Origin: Rhodobacteraceae bacterium HLUCCA12
GTDB lineage: Bacteria; Pseudomonadota; Alphaproteobacteria; Rhodobacterales; Rhodobacteraceae
Reading direction: 5' to 3'
Assembly: GCA_001314715.1 (NCBI GenBank)
Contig: LJSV01000023.1
Span: 1 to 36,899 of the forward strand
DNA: 36,899 bases
Part shown: one piece after another, positions 15,488 to 24,325 of the stretch
Layout of the letters: each line of letters opens with the position of its first letter
Position numbering within the stretch: position 1 is the first letter of the stretch
The notes under the pieces: model-generated
What the model was told of the DNA's origin: nothing
Seen by the model: only the letters and a program-made list of their open reading frames with translations
Databases searched by the model: none
Position numbers and translations under genes: made by a program

Positions 15488-17883
15488 TCGCAGGCCCCGG
15501 TAAGGTCATCTGATTGCCGCGCGTCGTGTTGGCCAGCGTCATATTCGGCGATGCGCTGTAACAAATATTGTGGAGTGACCGGCAGACGGCGTACTAGCCC
15601 CGGGCGCTGAAGGGCATCGTCTATGGCCGTTGCGATCGTCGCCCCGGCGGCGGTTACGCCACCCTCACCCGATCCCTTAAGTCCCAAGGGGTTCAGCGGC
15701 GACGGGGCATCCTGAAGGATTTGCACGGCGGTTTCGGGCATTTCAGCGGCACTGACCATCAAATAGTCGGCAAAGGTCACGGACACGGGTTGCCCAGTGT
15801 CGTCGTATCGGAACTCTTCGAACAAGGCGCCGCCAAGTCCCTGCGAAAGACCACCCAGGATCTGTCCCTCGATCATGGACGGATTGACGGCTCGCCCGAT
15901 ATCGTAGCTGACGAAATATCGCTCAACCTTGACGTGGCCTGTTTCGGCATCAACGCAAACCAGCGCGATATGCGCCCCATACGGATAATTCATATGCTTA
16001 TTGTGAAACCACGCCTCGGCGGTCAAACCTGGCGAACGGTCACCGCGCTGACTTGAAGCTGGTTCAAGCGCCTTGGCAACTTCGGCCAAGCTGACGGAGG
16101 CACCGCTTTCTACGTGATGCACTACTCCATCATCAAGGAACAGACCGTCAGGGGCGCATTGCAGCAGTTCGGCCGCCATATTGAGCGCCTTTATCCGTAC
16201 CTCTTCCGCAGCAAGTCGGCTGGCTTCGCCTGTCATTACGGTGACGCGGCTGGCATGCGCGCCCCAGCCAAAGGCGATCTTGTCGGTGTCGCCGTGAATG
16301 ACAGCACACCGACTATAGTCAACACCCAGCGTGTCGGCCGCTATCTGCGCAATGGCGGTTTCCATGCCCTGTCCCAGCGAAGCCGCTCCGGTCACGATCT
16401 CGACCGAGCCATCCGTGGCCACTGTCATCCGCACGAGTTCCGAAGGGCCAAGGCCGCTTTTCTCGACGAAATAGCCAAGTCCTACACCAACGTGCTTGCC
16501 TTTGGCGCGCCGCTCAGCGGCCTCGCTTTTGAGGGCCTCCCATCCCGCGAAGCGCTTGGCCTTGTCCAGTAGGCCAGAATAATCGCCGCTATCGAGGATG
16601 ACTTCGGTTTCCAGGGCACTCAGGTTCCGAGCATATGGCATCTCGCTGGAGGCGATGAAATTTCTGCGGCGCAGTTCCAGAGGATCGAGCTGCAGCTCAT
16701 GAGCGATCGCATCCATGAGGCGTTCTCGGACGAACGAGCCTTCGAACCGTCCCGGTGCGCGGTAGGTTGCCGCCGGGGTTTTTGCGGTAAGCCGGAAATG
16801 CGCTCGTGCCGCATAGGCCGGTACCGCGTATGGCCCCAGCAACAAGCCGATGCTCATGTCGGCGACACGCGCGCCGTGGGTTCTCACATATGCACCCTGA
16901 TCGTGATGCAAAGTTTCGTCGATCGCCAGTATGTGGCCGTCCGAATCCACCGCCGCGCGGATCAAATGATGTTGTTCGCGCGAGTGGTTCGCTGCCATCA
17001 TGTGTTCTCGGCGATCCTCGATCCATTTGACCGGGCGTCGAAGGCGCATTGCACCGACGCAGACCAATATGTCCTCAGGATACAATTCACCGCGAATGCC
17101 AAAACCGCCCCCGACATGCAGCTCATGCAAGGCGACCTGCGCGGGCGACATGTCCAACATCTCAGCAATGCGATCGCGGTTCCAATGCGGCCGCTTCGTC
17201 GCGCCCCACAGATGCAGTTTCTCGTTGACCATGTCGAATTCCGCAAGCGCGCCGCGAGTTTCCATCGGAATGCCAGAATGGCGACCGACCGACAGGTCAA
17301 GTTCGACAATGCGATGCGCCGTGCGGAAGCCTTTTGCGACATCGCCGTAACCCTTGTTTATGATCACCGGTTCCGTGCTGGCTCCAGGAGCAAATTCTCC
17401 GGGTTCGTCGCGAGCATCGAGGATCGGCTTCGTGTCTTCGTCGACGTCGACGAAGACCGCGTCCGCTGCATCTTCCGCCAGATAAGGGTCATCGGCAAAA
17501 ACCACGGCCACCGGTTCGCCGACATAGCGCACCCGGTCGCGCGCAAGAATGGGCTGCGTGTACGGACCCAAGCCCTGGATGCTAGTTGCCCGAAAGGGTA
17601 TGTTGGGAATGTCCGATATATCGTCCGAATTCCATACCGCGACGATGCCCGGCATGGTTCTGGCAGCCTCGGTGTCAACGGCAAGAAGGCGCCCCGCTGC
17701 ATGAGGCGAACGCACGATGCGGGCCCAAAGTTGATGTGGCAGGTTCATGTCGCCAACAAAGCGCCCTTCGCCAGCAACTAGCGGGCGATCTTCCAAACGT
17801 GGAACCGACTTCCCGATATAGGCAGACTTGCGAACCTGTCGCGAGTGGCTCGAACGCGACATTGCTTCTTTATCGGTCTTCAC
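15484..17883 (-). CDS. Molybdenum hydroxylase large subunit 2 (CoxL/XdhB superfamily)
   Basis: Second catalytic large subunit, 799 residues, complete. Seen: YIGKSVPRLEDRPLVAGEGR, the cofactor motif LHVGGGFGIRGELYPED, the loop TYRAPGRFEGS, ASLGQGMETAIAQIAAD and Glu740 in GSGEGG. It is clearly a paralogue of the next gene but distant, and both keep the catalytic Glu and the cofactor Gln. The start is taken as the GTG at 17883: GGAGG at 17891-17895 lies 7 nt before it and the GTGA overlap with the permease stop copies the operon pattern; an ATG lies at 17862. Only one FAD and one 2Fe-2S gene exist, so the two large subunits either form two alternative enzymes or a mixed complex. Confidence 0.9.
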   Translation of the reverse strand: MKTDKEAMSRSSHSRQVRKSAYIGKSVPRLEDRPLVAGEGRFVGDMNLPHQLWARIVRSPHAAGRLLAVDTEAARTMPGIVAVWNSDDISDIPNIPFRATSIQGLGPYTQPILARDRVRYVGEPVAVVFADDPYLAEDAADAVFVDVDEDTKPILDARDEPGEFAPGASTEPVIINKGYGDVAKGFRTAHRIVELDLSVGRHSGIPMETRGALAEFDMVNEKLHLWGATKRPHWNRDRIAEMLDMSPAQVALHELHVGGGFGIRGELYPEDILVCVGAMRLRRPVKWIEDRREHMMAANHSREQHHLIRAAVDSDGHILAIDETLHHDQGAYVRTHGARVADMSIGLLLGPYAVPAYAARAHFRLTAKTPAATYRAPGRFEGSFVRERLMDAIAHELQLDPLELRRRNFIASSEMPYARNLSALETEVILDSGDYSGLLDKAKRFAGWEALKSEAAERRAKGKHVGVGLGYFVEKSGLGPSELVRMTVATDGSVEIVTGAASLGQGMETAIAQIAADTLGVDYSRCAVIHGDTDKIAFGWGAHASRVTVMTGEASRLAAEEVRIKALNMAAELLQCAPDGLFLDDGVVHHVESGASVSLAEVAKALEPASSQRGDRSPGLTAEAWFHNKHMNYPYGAHIALVCVDAETGHVKVERYFVSYDIGRAVNPSMIEGQILGGLSQGLGGALFEEFRYDDTGQPVSVTFADYLMVSAAEMPETAVQILQDAPSPLNPLGLKGSGEGGVTAAGATIATAIDDALQRPGLVRRLPVTPQYLLQRIAEYDAGQHDARQSDDLTGACE

Positions 17884-19829
17884 CGGCTTTCCTCCGGTTT
17901 CGGGAATTTGGAGGACCACTTGATCCCGAGAAAACCAGAGGCGGTGATGAGTACAAGGCCGACAGCCACAATCCAGAAACTTGTCGCAAGCAACATGAGC
18001 CCGCCTGCCGCCAACCCCAGGCGACACCACCCGCGCAAAGGGGCACGCCAATAGCCTTCGGCGGCCACAGAGATCGCCAGAACCATAATAAGGCAGCGCG
18101 AGCAGTCGATCAGAATTTCAAGGACACCGCCCTGCATCAGGATTCCAGGGGCATACATAAAGGCGAAAGGCATCACGAAAGCCGCTACGGCAAGTTTGCA
18201 TGCAGTGGTAGCAATGCTGATCGGGTTGGCATCCGCTATTCCCGCCGCGGCATAGGCGGCGACAGCAACAGGTGGCGTCATCGCCGACAGGACTGCGAAA
18301 TATAGCAAGAACAGGTGCGATTGCATCGGTTCATAGCCATAGTCTCCTACGAGCGTGGGCGCGACGAGTGCGGCCGCGAGCGCATAGGCGGCCGGGGTTG
18401 GCATTCCCATGCCCAGTAAGATCGTCATTGCGCCTGCCAGTAGAAGTGTCAGAAGGTCGTTTGTACCGGCGATCAACACGAGCAATTCCGAAACCTTGCC
18501 GGCTAGCCCGGTCATGGTAATTCCACCGATTACCATGCCAGCCGCCGCGCAAGCACCTGTCACAGCGACCATGCTAGCGGTGGTCTGTGCGATCCCGCTT
18601 ATCAACTTGCTCCATGAGAATGTCCGCCAGCGGCACATCCAGGCAATTAGCAAGGCCAGAATCCCATAGAGCGCGACATAAGTCGGGCTGTAATGCATGA
18701 TCAGCGTGCCGCAAAGGACAGCAAGCGGGATGATGTAGGGCCAGCCGGCCACCAGGACCGGCCATGCGCGCGGTAGGCTGTCAGGATCTAGCGTGCCCGC
18801 ACCCGTGCGACGAGACCGAAGGTCTACCTGTAGATACACGGAGACGTAGTAGAGCACCGCAGAAAATGCCGCGGCAAATGCAATCGAGACATATGGAATG
18901 CCTGTGAACTCGGCCATGATGAAGACTGCGGCCCCCATTACCGGTGGCAACAGTGAGCCCCCGGTTGATGCCGCCACTTCGATCCCGCCCGCTAAAACTT
19001 TTGGATATCCCAGTCGTCGCATGACGGGAATCGTCACCGAACCGGTTGTCACGACATCGGCTGTTGGGCTTCCCGAAAGCATGCCGAAAAGGCCGGACGA
19101 TGTCACCGCGACTTTCGCGGGACCGCCGACCTGGCGGCCGGTCAGCGCGGCGGCAATGTCAAAGAAGAATGCGCCGCCGCCAGCGCGTTCCAGCAACGTG
19201 CCGAACATGACAAACAGGAATGCGTACGTGGCAGTCACCTGGATCGGCGCGCCGAACAGCCCGTCTGTGGTGAACACCGTTACGTCCAGAAGATGGGCGA
19301 AGCTAATGTAGCCGTGCCGCAGGGGGCCCTCGAAATTGTGCCCCCATAAATTGTAAGCCATGAAAAGCAGGACAATCGATGTCAGCCCTGGCCCCACGGT
19401 GCGGCGTGCGGCTTCGATTGACAGCAGTAGAATGCCGTAGCCAAAAATCCAGTAACTGGTTGGCAGTGGATGGAAAAGAGTGATCCGCTGTGCAATCTCT
19501 TCCATCTCGAGCACAAAGAAGATCATGCAGACGAAACTTAACCCCGAAAGGATGAAGTCTATGACAGTCGGCCTGTCTGTTCGTGCGTTCGGGCCCGAAC
19601 CGACAAGCAAAAACAGAAGAGTGTACATAAGCGACAGAAACACAATCGTCCTTGCCAACACATCCCAAGTCGAGAGCGTGGCGGCAAAAACGGTGTAACC
19701 GGCTGTAAATACCGATAAGCATGTTACGAACAGACCCAACCATCCATCAAGATAGCGTCGCGGGCCAGTGCTGATTAAACTCAAGCCAAAATTGCGAAGA
19801 ATGGTGGTTGTCGTGTTTGAGGCGCTCAT
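17880..19829 (-). CDS. TRAP transporter fused permease, TAXI type (DctQM fusion)
   Basis: 649-residue membrane protein combining the small and large TRAP permease parts, the form that works with TAXI binding proteins. The N-terminal third has about four to six hydrophobic segments (for example FVTCLSVFTAGYTVFA and IVFLSLMYTLLFLLVG). The rest is DctM-like, with SGLFGMLSGSPTADVVTTGS, GGIEVAASTGGSLLPPVMGA, and GAMTILLGMGMPTPAAYALA plus AVLSAMTPPVAVAAYAAAGI. Start ATG at 19827-19829. The gene overlaps the second molybdenum subunit by 4 bp, tying uptake directly to the hydroxylase, and follows the binding protein gene after 91 bp. Confidence 0.93.
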   Translation of the reverse strand: MSASNTTTTILRNFGLSLISTGPRRYLDGWLGLFVTCLSVFTAGYTVFAATLSTWDVLARTIVFLSLMYTLLFLLVGSGPNARTDRPTVIDFILSGLSFVCMIFFVLEMEEIAQRITLFHPLPTSYWIFGYGILLLSIEAARRTVGPGLTSIVLLFMAYNLWGHNFEGPLRHGYISFAHLLDVTVFTTDGLFGAPIQVTATYAFLFVMFGTLLERAGGGAFFFDIAAALTGRQVGGPAKVAVTSSGLFGMLSGSPTADVVTTGSVTIPVMRRLGYPKVLAGGIEVAASTGGSLLPPVMGAAVFIMAEFTGIPYVSIAFAAAFSAVLYYVSVYLQVDLRSRRTGAGTLDPDSLPRAWPVLVAGWPYIIPLAVLCGTLIMHYSPTYVALYGILALLIAWMCRWRTFSWSKLISGIAQTTASMVAVTGACAAAGMVIGGITMTGLAGKVSELLVLIAGTNDLLTLLLAGAMTILLGMGMPTPAAYALAAALVAPTLVGDYGYEPMQSHLFLLYFAVLSAMTPPVAVAAYAAAGIADANPISIATTACKLAVAAFVMPFAFMYAPGILMQGGVLEILIDCSRCLIMVLAISVAAEGYWRAPLRGWCRLGLAAGGLMLLATSFWIVAVGLVLITASGFLGIKWSSKFPKPEESR

Positions 19830-19920
19830 TCCAAGGTGTCCCAGTTATCAATGTGATGGACAGGCGAAAGCGCAGAAAGGGCCGACCTGGCACACAGATC
19901 GGCCCCTTTCCGTTCGGAAC

Positions 19921-20904
19921 TTACCGGAGACCGGCTTCTTCATAAGCGCGCACGGCGCCGGGGTGGAACGGCAAGACGTCCTGCGCGAGCATGCCTTCAG
20001 GTGCGAATCGCTGCATGGCGTCTGATACCGCTGCCATAGCCGAAGAGTGGTCTATCATCGCGCGAGTGATCGTGTAGGCGATCTCCTCATCCAGGCTTTC
20101 GTCAGCAAAAAGGATGATTGAGGTTGTGACCGTGTCGACATCACCTCCCTCGCCGGGGTTCTCCGATTCCGGAATCGTCCACGGCTGAAGCCCATATTGT
20201 TCGATCACAGCCTCAGCTGCTTCGTCAGGCACCTCAATCAGGCGCAACTCGGTCGCTGCCGCCATTTGCGACAGGCTGCTGTGTCCTTCGAATAGCGTGT
20301 TGGCAAGCAGATCGACCCGGCCATCGCGCATCAGTGTCGTTTGCTCGCCCGAAGCCTGGAACTGAACAGAACCGCCCCACGACTCCACGTCTTCAAGCGT
20401 CACGCCAAGCGCTTCCAATGTTGCTTCCGTGATGGCCGAGGTGAGAAGTCCACGACGGTTAAAAACAAGCCGAGTCGGTGGTTGTTTCTCGGCAAAATCA
20501 GCAAGCGTTTCGATCCCGTGTTGATCGGCCCAGTCGGCCCGGGCAATCCACCAGACCGGCGCCCAGTCATACAGGACCGCGATTGCCGTCAAGCCCTCTA
20601 CTGGTTCCTCGAACGGTTCAGTGCCATTACTTGCGAAGACCAGATCGCCGTCATTAGCCATGCCAAGTGCGCAAGTCCCCGCTGCTACTTGTGCGACATT
20701 GGCCAGACCACCCGAAGAAGTTTGGTATGTGACTGTTGACCCGGGCGAAAGCTCCTTGACGGCAGTATCAAGGCCTGCGCCCACGAGCGACCATAGTCCG
20801 CCCGGACTGGCGCCGCAGACAGTCTCGTCTACCGTTACCTGCGCGGCCGCCGGCGCCGCCAATCCCATAGCGAGAATCGTGCCCATAAGGCTTGAATATT
20901 TCAT
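19921..20904 (-). CDS. TAXI-family TRAP solute-binding protein
   Basis: Periplasmic substrate receptor for the fused permease, 327 residues. The Sec signal peptide is MKYSSLMGTILAMGLAAPAAA, followed by TVDETVCGASPGGLWSLVGAGL, the start of a TAXI domain. SSGGLANVAQVAAGTCALGMANDG matches the family's S.GS..N...l..G...g pattern. Acidic C-terminal stretches are present. The start is the ATG at 20902-20904 with a purine-rich GGGGGAAG upstream; a longer frame to 21033 has no signal sequence and is rejected. It is the first gene of operon B and probably lies behind the promoter in 20905-21128. The ligand is unknown; TAXI proteins commonly bind small carboxylates and amino acid-like molecules. Confidence 0.9.
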   Translation of the reverse strand: MKYSSLMGTILAMGLAAPAAAQVTVDETVCGASPGGLWSLVGAGLDTAVKELSPGSTVTYQTSSGGLANVAQVAAGTCALGMANDGDLVFASNGTEPFEEPVEGLTAIAVLYDWAPVWWIARADWADQHGIETLADFAEKQPPTRLVFNRRGLLTSAITEATLEALGVTLEDVESWGGSVQFQASGEQTTLMRDGRVDLLANTLFEGHSSLSQMAAATELRLIEVPDEAAEAVIEQYGLQPWTIPESENPGEGGDVDTVTTSIILFADESLDEEIAYTITRAMIDHSSAMAAVSDAMQRFAPEGMLAQDVLPFHPGAVRAYEEAGLR

Positions 20905-21128
20905 AAGTCTTCCCCCTGTTCTGATACCTTTGTCGCATCCAAGACACTGCCTGACGCCACTAAGGCAGACGCAGAAGAGTGCCTTGGAATTTAGGAAAGC
21001 ACAAAATTGGTCACCTGGCAAGAAAATTTCCAAAAATGGAACGAAGCGCCGGTTTTCGTGCTGCTTTTGAACAAAGAACGCTCAGCCCCGCTCGTTAGCA
21101 GGGCAGAGTGTCGGTTTCCGGGGCTTTA
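20905..21128. promoter_or_regulatory. Probable promoter region of operon B with an inverted repeat
   Basis: This 224-bp gap lies upstream of the TAXI operon and downstream of the XRE gene, both on the minus strand. It contains TTCCA-AAAA-TGGAA at 21028-21041, a 5-bp inverted repeat with an A4 centre, about 125 bp before the TAXI start, which could be an operator. A second pair, AGCCCCG (21084-21090) and CGGGGCT (21119-21125), flanks 28 bases and is a weak hairpin just after the XRE stop. No confident -35/-10 pair was found. Confidence 0.35.
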
Positions 21129-22067
21129 TCAGGCCTGCTTGGCGGGTAGTCGACCGTTCTCGCGGTCGATTGCCTCGATCAGGCCACGCAGGTAGTCGGC
21201 CGCTTCGCGACCTTTCAGCGCCTCGCTCCACATCTGTTCGATGATTCGCTCGTGAAGCGAGATCGCCTCGTCTGTATTGGTGATCATTGCTACGCCCAGG
21301 CGAATATTCGGCTGTTCACCCAGTCGGAACGGGCTGATCGACAGTGTCTTGCGATCGCCATTTCGAAAAATCTGGAAGCTCGTGTGCGGCAATGTGCCAA
21401 TGACGAGCCCGACTTGGATACCGATCGGCTCGCTTTCGATCAGATTAATGAAATGTTCGACTTCGTGGCGCGCGCGTTCGCGTCGCAAGTCCAGATCTTC
21501 AGGTGGAATGAAGGGCTGACCCACGAAACCGGAGCGAAGAAGGCGAACTATGTCATGCGCCGAAAGCAAGTTCACCACGGCTGGCCGACGCAAGGCATAG
21601 TTTTCGCGACGTTCGCGCAGGATCTCGATGATACGATCGATGTCTGCCAACGCACGGTCGCGATGGCTTGTTCCTTCAGGCACGCTTTCCTTCAGCAGTG
21701 TCTCAAGCGCTTCCTGGAACTCATCGGAGGCGAGTAGAAGCGATATCGGGCTTGCCAACACAATGATCTGTGTGGCCTCGGCCTCAAGCTGTCGCAAGCG
21801 CTCGAAATACGTGACCGCCGACGAGATATATTCGCTCTCGGCGCCTAGCAGCGTTGCCAAGGAAACATTCAGCAGTTCCGCCAATCCGGTCAGGGTTTCG
21901 ATCTTGACAACTTCACCTTTTTCGAACCGGTAAACGGCTGTCCGTGAAATCCCGAGTCGCTTTGCGATATCATCCGCACTCAGCCCGGAGCCAAGCCGGA
22001 ACGCCCTGAGCCGTTTTCCAATCTCTTGATATTGTACACTCACGCGCACCTCGTCTGAATAGCTCAT
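21129..22067 (-). CDS. XRE-family transcriptional regulator with large C-terminal domain
   Basis: 312-residue regulator. The N-terminal Cro/CI helix-turn-helix spans about residues 14-70 and reads IGKRLRAFRLGSGLSADDIA then KRLGISRTAVYRFEKGEVVK, a typical HTH_3 pattern, followed by LTGLAELLNVSLATLLG. The remaining 235 residues are mostly helical with many charged residues. They belong to no domain I can name, but their length suggests effector sensing. The gene lies between operon B, of which it is a likely regulator, and the divergent amidase, with 119 bp separating its start from the preferred amidase start. No other regulator stands next to operon B. The start ATG at 22067 has only a weak ribosome-binding sequence. 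Confidence 0.85.
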   Translation of the reverse strand: MSYSDEVRVSVQYQEIGKRLRAFRLGSGLSADDIAKRLGISRTAVYRFEKGEVVKIETLTGLAELLNVSLATLLGAESEYISSAVTYFERLRQLEAEATQIIVLASPISLLLASDEFQEALETLLKESVPEGTSHRDRALADIDRIIEILRERRENYALRRPAVVNLLSAHDIVRLLRSGFVGQPFIPPEDLDLRRERARHEVEHFINLIESEPIGIQVGLVIGTLPHTSFQIFRNGDRKTLSISPFRLGEQPNIRLGVAMITNTDEAISLHERIIEQMWSEALKGREAADYLRGLIEAIDRENGRLPAKQA

Positions 22068-22186
22068 CCCAATTGCATCAAGCAGAAGTCAATATGTGAC
22101 ATTGCATCGCCGGCAGGTAGACTTTATCGCAATTTCGAGTGCTTGTAACAAAAATAAAGAGAATCACAAACATCCGGACAGACCTC

Positions 22187-23461
22187 ATGATCCCGACAAA
22201 AGCCACGATTCCGGACCTTCGCGCGGCGCTTTCTTCAGGAAAGTTGACACCGCTTGACGTGGTCGAGGCACATCTCGAACGAATCCGTACGTTGGACCGT
22301 GGCATCCGGGGTTTTGTGCGGGTCTGTGAACAAGGCGCACGGAACGCGGCCAAGGCTGATGTTCATGGTCCCTTGCGAGGGCTGCCTTTCGGCATCAAGG
22401 ATGTACTCGAAACAGGTGACATGCCGACGGAACATGGGTCTGCAATCTTCGAAGGCGCTCGCCCGCGTTTCGACGCCGCTGTCGTTGCGACATTGCGCGG
22501 GGCAGGCGCTATCGCCATCGGCAAGACCGCAACTGCCGAGTTCGCTGGAACCGCGCCGCCGGCGACCACCCATCCCCTCGACCCCGCACGCACCCCTGGA
22601 GGGTCTTCAAGCGGATCGGCGGCGGCGGTGGCTGCCGGGATGGCAGTGTTCGCTTTGGGAACACAGACCGGCGGTTCGGTTCTGCGACCAGCGGCGTTTT
22701 GCGGCATTGCGGGCTTTAAGCCAAGTTACGGCCTTTGGCCCATTGCTGGAATGCTGCCCGCGGCGCACAGCTTCGATACAATCGGGGTGGTGGCGCGCTC
22801 CGCTGGCGATGCAGCCATTATTCATGCGACGATGATGCGCATGCCTGAGATCGGCTTGCCCGATACATTGCCGCATGTTGCATTGTGCCGGACCCACCTT
22901 TGGGACACGCTCTCGTCGCAGGGGGCCAGCGCTATCGAGGCGGCCTTCAAGTTGATTGAACAGGCCGGTGCGCGAACCAGCCAGGCATCGCTTCCTGAGG
23001 AGTTTTCCCGACTGACCGAGCATCGCGCGATCATCAACGCTTTCGAACGCAGCGGCAATATGATGGGCCTTGCCGCAAGAAAGGACAAATTCCGCAAGGA
23101 GTCTCGTTCGGTTTATCAACGCGGTCTGGAAATTTCGGGCGAAGAGTATGTCGCGTCGCGCCGCGCGTTGGAGGTCGCTCGCGCCAGCCTCGATGATGTT
23201 TTCGGCTTGGCGGAAATATTGCTGGCGCCGGTTGTACCTGATGTAGCTCCCATGGGCCTGAATAGTACGGGTGACCCTCGCCTTCAGGAAATCTGGAGCA
23301 TGCTTCACTGCCCTACCGTGACCATCCCCATCGGCGAAGGACTTGGGGGGTTACCGCTGGGCTTGCAGCTTGTGGCCCGGCCATTTGAAGATGATCTGCT
23401 ATTGGCTACGGCGCGACAGGTGGAAGCCTTTTACCCCGAAGCGGCCCGACACCTGCGCTGA
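22187..23461 (+). CDS. Amidase signature family hydrolase
   Basis: Hydrolyses an amide with a Ser-cisSer-Lys triad; all three are visible as Lys71 (LPFGIKD), Ser140 (PGGSSSGSAAAVAAG) and Ser164 (TQTGGSVLRPAAF), with the 24-residue spacing between the serines that is normal for the family. The preferred product is 424 residues. The ATG at 22187 starts a normal N-terminus (IPDLRAALSSGKLTPLDVV); a GTG at 22139 would add 16 basic residues with no family support. No GatB or GatC gene is nearby and the sequence is not GatA-like at the C-terminus, so this is a catabolic amidase. Divergent from the XRE gene and next to an N-heterocycle-type operon, it may remove ammonia from a ring-opened half-amide. 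Confidence 0.88.
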   Translation: MIPTKATIPDLRAALSSGKLTPLDVVEAHLERIRTLDRGIRGFVRVCEQGARNAAKADVHGPLRGLPFGIKDVLETGDMPTEHGSAIFEGARPRFDAAVVATLRGAGAIAIGKTATAEFAGTAPPATTHPLDPARTPGGSSSGSAAAVAAGMAVFALGTQTGGSVLRPAAFCGIAGFKPSYGLWPIAGMLPAAHSFDTIGVVARSAGDAAIIHATMMRMPEIGLPDTLPHVALCRTHLWDTLSSQGASAIEAAFKLIEQAGARTSQASLPEEFSRLTEHRAIINAFERSGNMMGLAARKDKFRKESRSVYQRGLEISGEEYVASRRALEVARASLDDVFGLAEILLAPVVPDVAPMGLNSTGDPRLQEIWSMLHCPTVTIPIGEGLGGLPLGLQLVARPFEDDLLLATARQVEAFYPEAARHLR

Positions 23462-23496
23462 GCCCGAGGACCCGGTCATAGAGCACAGCGAGGCGA

Positions 23497-24126
23497 TCAG
23501 TACTCGAACATCATCGTAAGTCTAGTGTCGCGTGCGTTGCGGATGTGGGTCCGGGCGCATTCCTCCGCTCTATCGGGATCGCGTGCTTCGATTGCATCGA
23601 GAATCGCCTCATGCTCGGGCGCAGCGGTGTCGCGCCGTCCAGTGGCCGCAAAGGTAGTGCTGGGCAGTAACATGAGCGCGTCATTCAATCCCATCAACGC
23701 GTCGATTAAAAACCGGTTGTGGGTGGCATCGTACAGACCGCTGTGAAATGCGCTGTTTAACTGGGCAAGCCTTGCGGCATCGGTATCTGGCGCCGCCACG
23801 AAGGATGCCGAGATTCGACGCATCGCGTAGATGTCGCTGGGGGAGGCGTGCTGCGCGGCGAATCGCGCGGCGGCGCCTTCAAGAATTTCGCGAAGTGCAT
23901 AGAGTTCGAGAACGCCCTGGCGATCAAGCTGGGCCACAGCGAGGCCGGATGGAGTCATTTCCAATAGCCTTCGTTCCTGAAGGCGGGAAAGAGCTTCGCG
24001 AACAGGCGTTCGGCTAACGTCCAGACGTTGGGCAATATCCTCGGCGCGTATCCGGTCTCCCGGCCGATACTTCCCGCTGCGAAAGCCCTCGATCAGTTGT
24101 TCGTAAACCTGTTGCGCGCGCGACAT
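23497..24126 (-). CDS. GntR-family regulator, FadR/FCD subgroup
   Basis: Winged-helix repressor or activator with a ligand-binding FCD domain, 209 residues from the preferred start. The wHTH reads YEQLIEGFRSGKYRPGDRI, then RLDVSRTPVREALSRLQERRL. The FCD domain runs from ELYALREILEGAAARFA to EARDPDRAEECARTHIRNAR; metal or ligand residues of the D/H..H type (Asn/His near LNSAFHSGLYDATHNRF) are present. The ATG at 24126 has AGGGA 7 nt upstream, whereas ATG 24192 and the 24267 opening add unrelated sequence. It is divergent from tcuA, and a palindrome at 24246-24257 lies between them, so control of tcuAB and of itself by a carboxylic acid ligand is likely. Confidence 0.88.
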   Translation of the reverse strand: MSRAQQVYEQLIEGFRSGKYRPGDRIRAEDIAQRLDVSRTPVREALSRLQERRLLEMTPSGLAVAQLDRQGVLELYALREILEGAAARFAAQHASPSDIYAMRRISASFVAAPDTDAARLAQLNSAFHSGLYDATHNRFLIDALMGLNDALMLLPSTTFAATGRRDTAAPEHEAILDAIEARDPDRAEECARTHIRNARDTRLTMMFEY

Positions 24127-24245
24127 CACCAAATCCCTGAGCGATCCCGGCTTGTATGCTGCCGTGCGCGCCTGAATGCAAGCGAAGCGCATAGCGTTGC
24201 GAAAAGCGGGGTTTGGCTTCTCAGGTTGTGATGCAGATGTAGACA

Positions 24246-24257
24246 AGTGTATACACT
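24246..24257. promoter_or_regulatory. Palindromic operator candidate for the GntR regulator
   Basis: AGTGTATACACT is a perfect 12-bp palindrome 69 bp before tcuA and 120 bp before the GntR start. It has the TGTATACA core common to operators of the FadR/FCD group. Placement between the divergent regulator and its presumed target supports an operator role. Confidence 0.6.
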
Positions 24258-24280
24258 CGTATATCATCTTTGATACAAAG
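24256..24280 (-). promoter_or_regulatory. TTTGTATC motif, copy 1
   Basis: Read on the minus strand, this 25-nt site begins CTTTGTATC and ends ATACGAG, with 9 bases between TTTGTATC and ATAC. It matches the site at 31220-31244 at 21 of 25 positions and partly overlaps the palindrome at 24246-24257. Both are intergenic between divergent genes. This may be a shared operator; the protein that binds it is not known. Confidence 0.5.
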
Positions 24281-24325
24281 ATCCGGTAATGTCCGATTTC
24301 CGGCAGCAGAAGTGAGTTCTAGGCA

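Noticed and set aside
16699-17781. 360-residue open frame on the plus strand
   Set aside because: It is the antisense of the second molybdenum large subunit, with no family pattern and no ribosome-binding site.
13124-17883. True aerobic CO dehydrogenase (form I CoxL), suggested by the CoxLMS-like set and CoxG
   Set aside because: Neither large subunit has the AYRCSFR-type active-site loop; the loops read VRGAGQPQATY and TYRAPGRFEGS, and CoxD/E/F are absent.
21084-21125. Rho-independent terminator after the XRE gene
   Set aside because: The 7-bp stem has a 28-base loop and no T-run in the direction of the XRE gene, so it is too weak to call.
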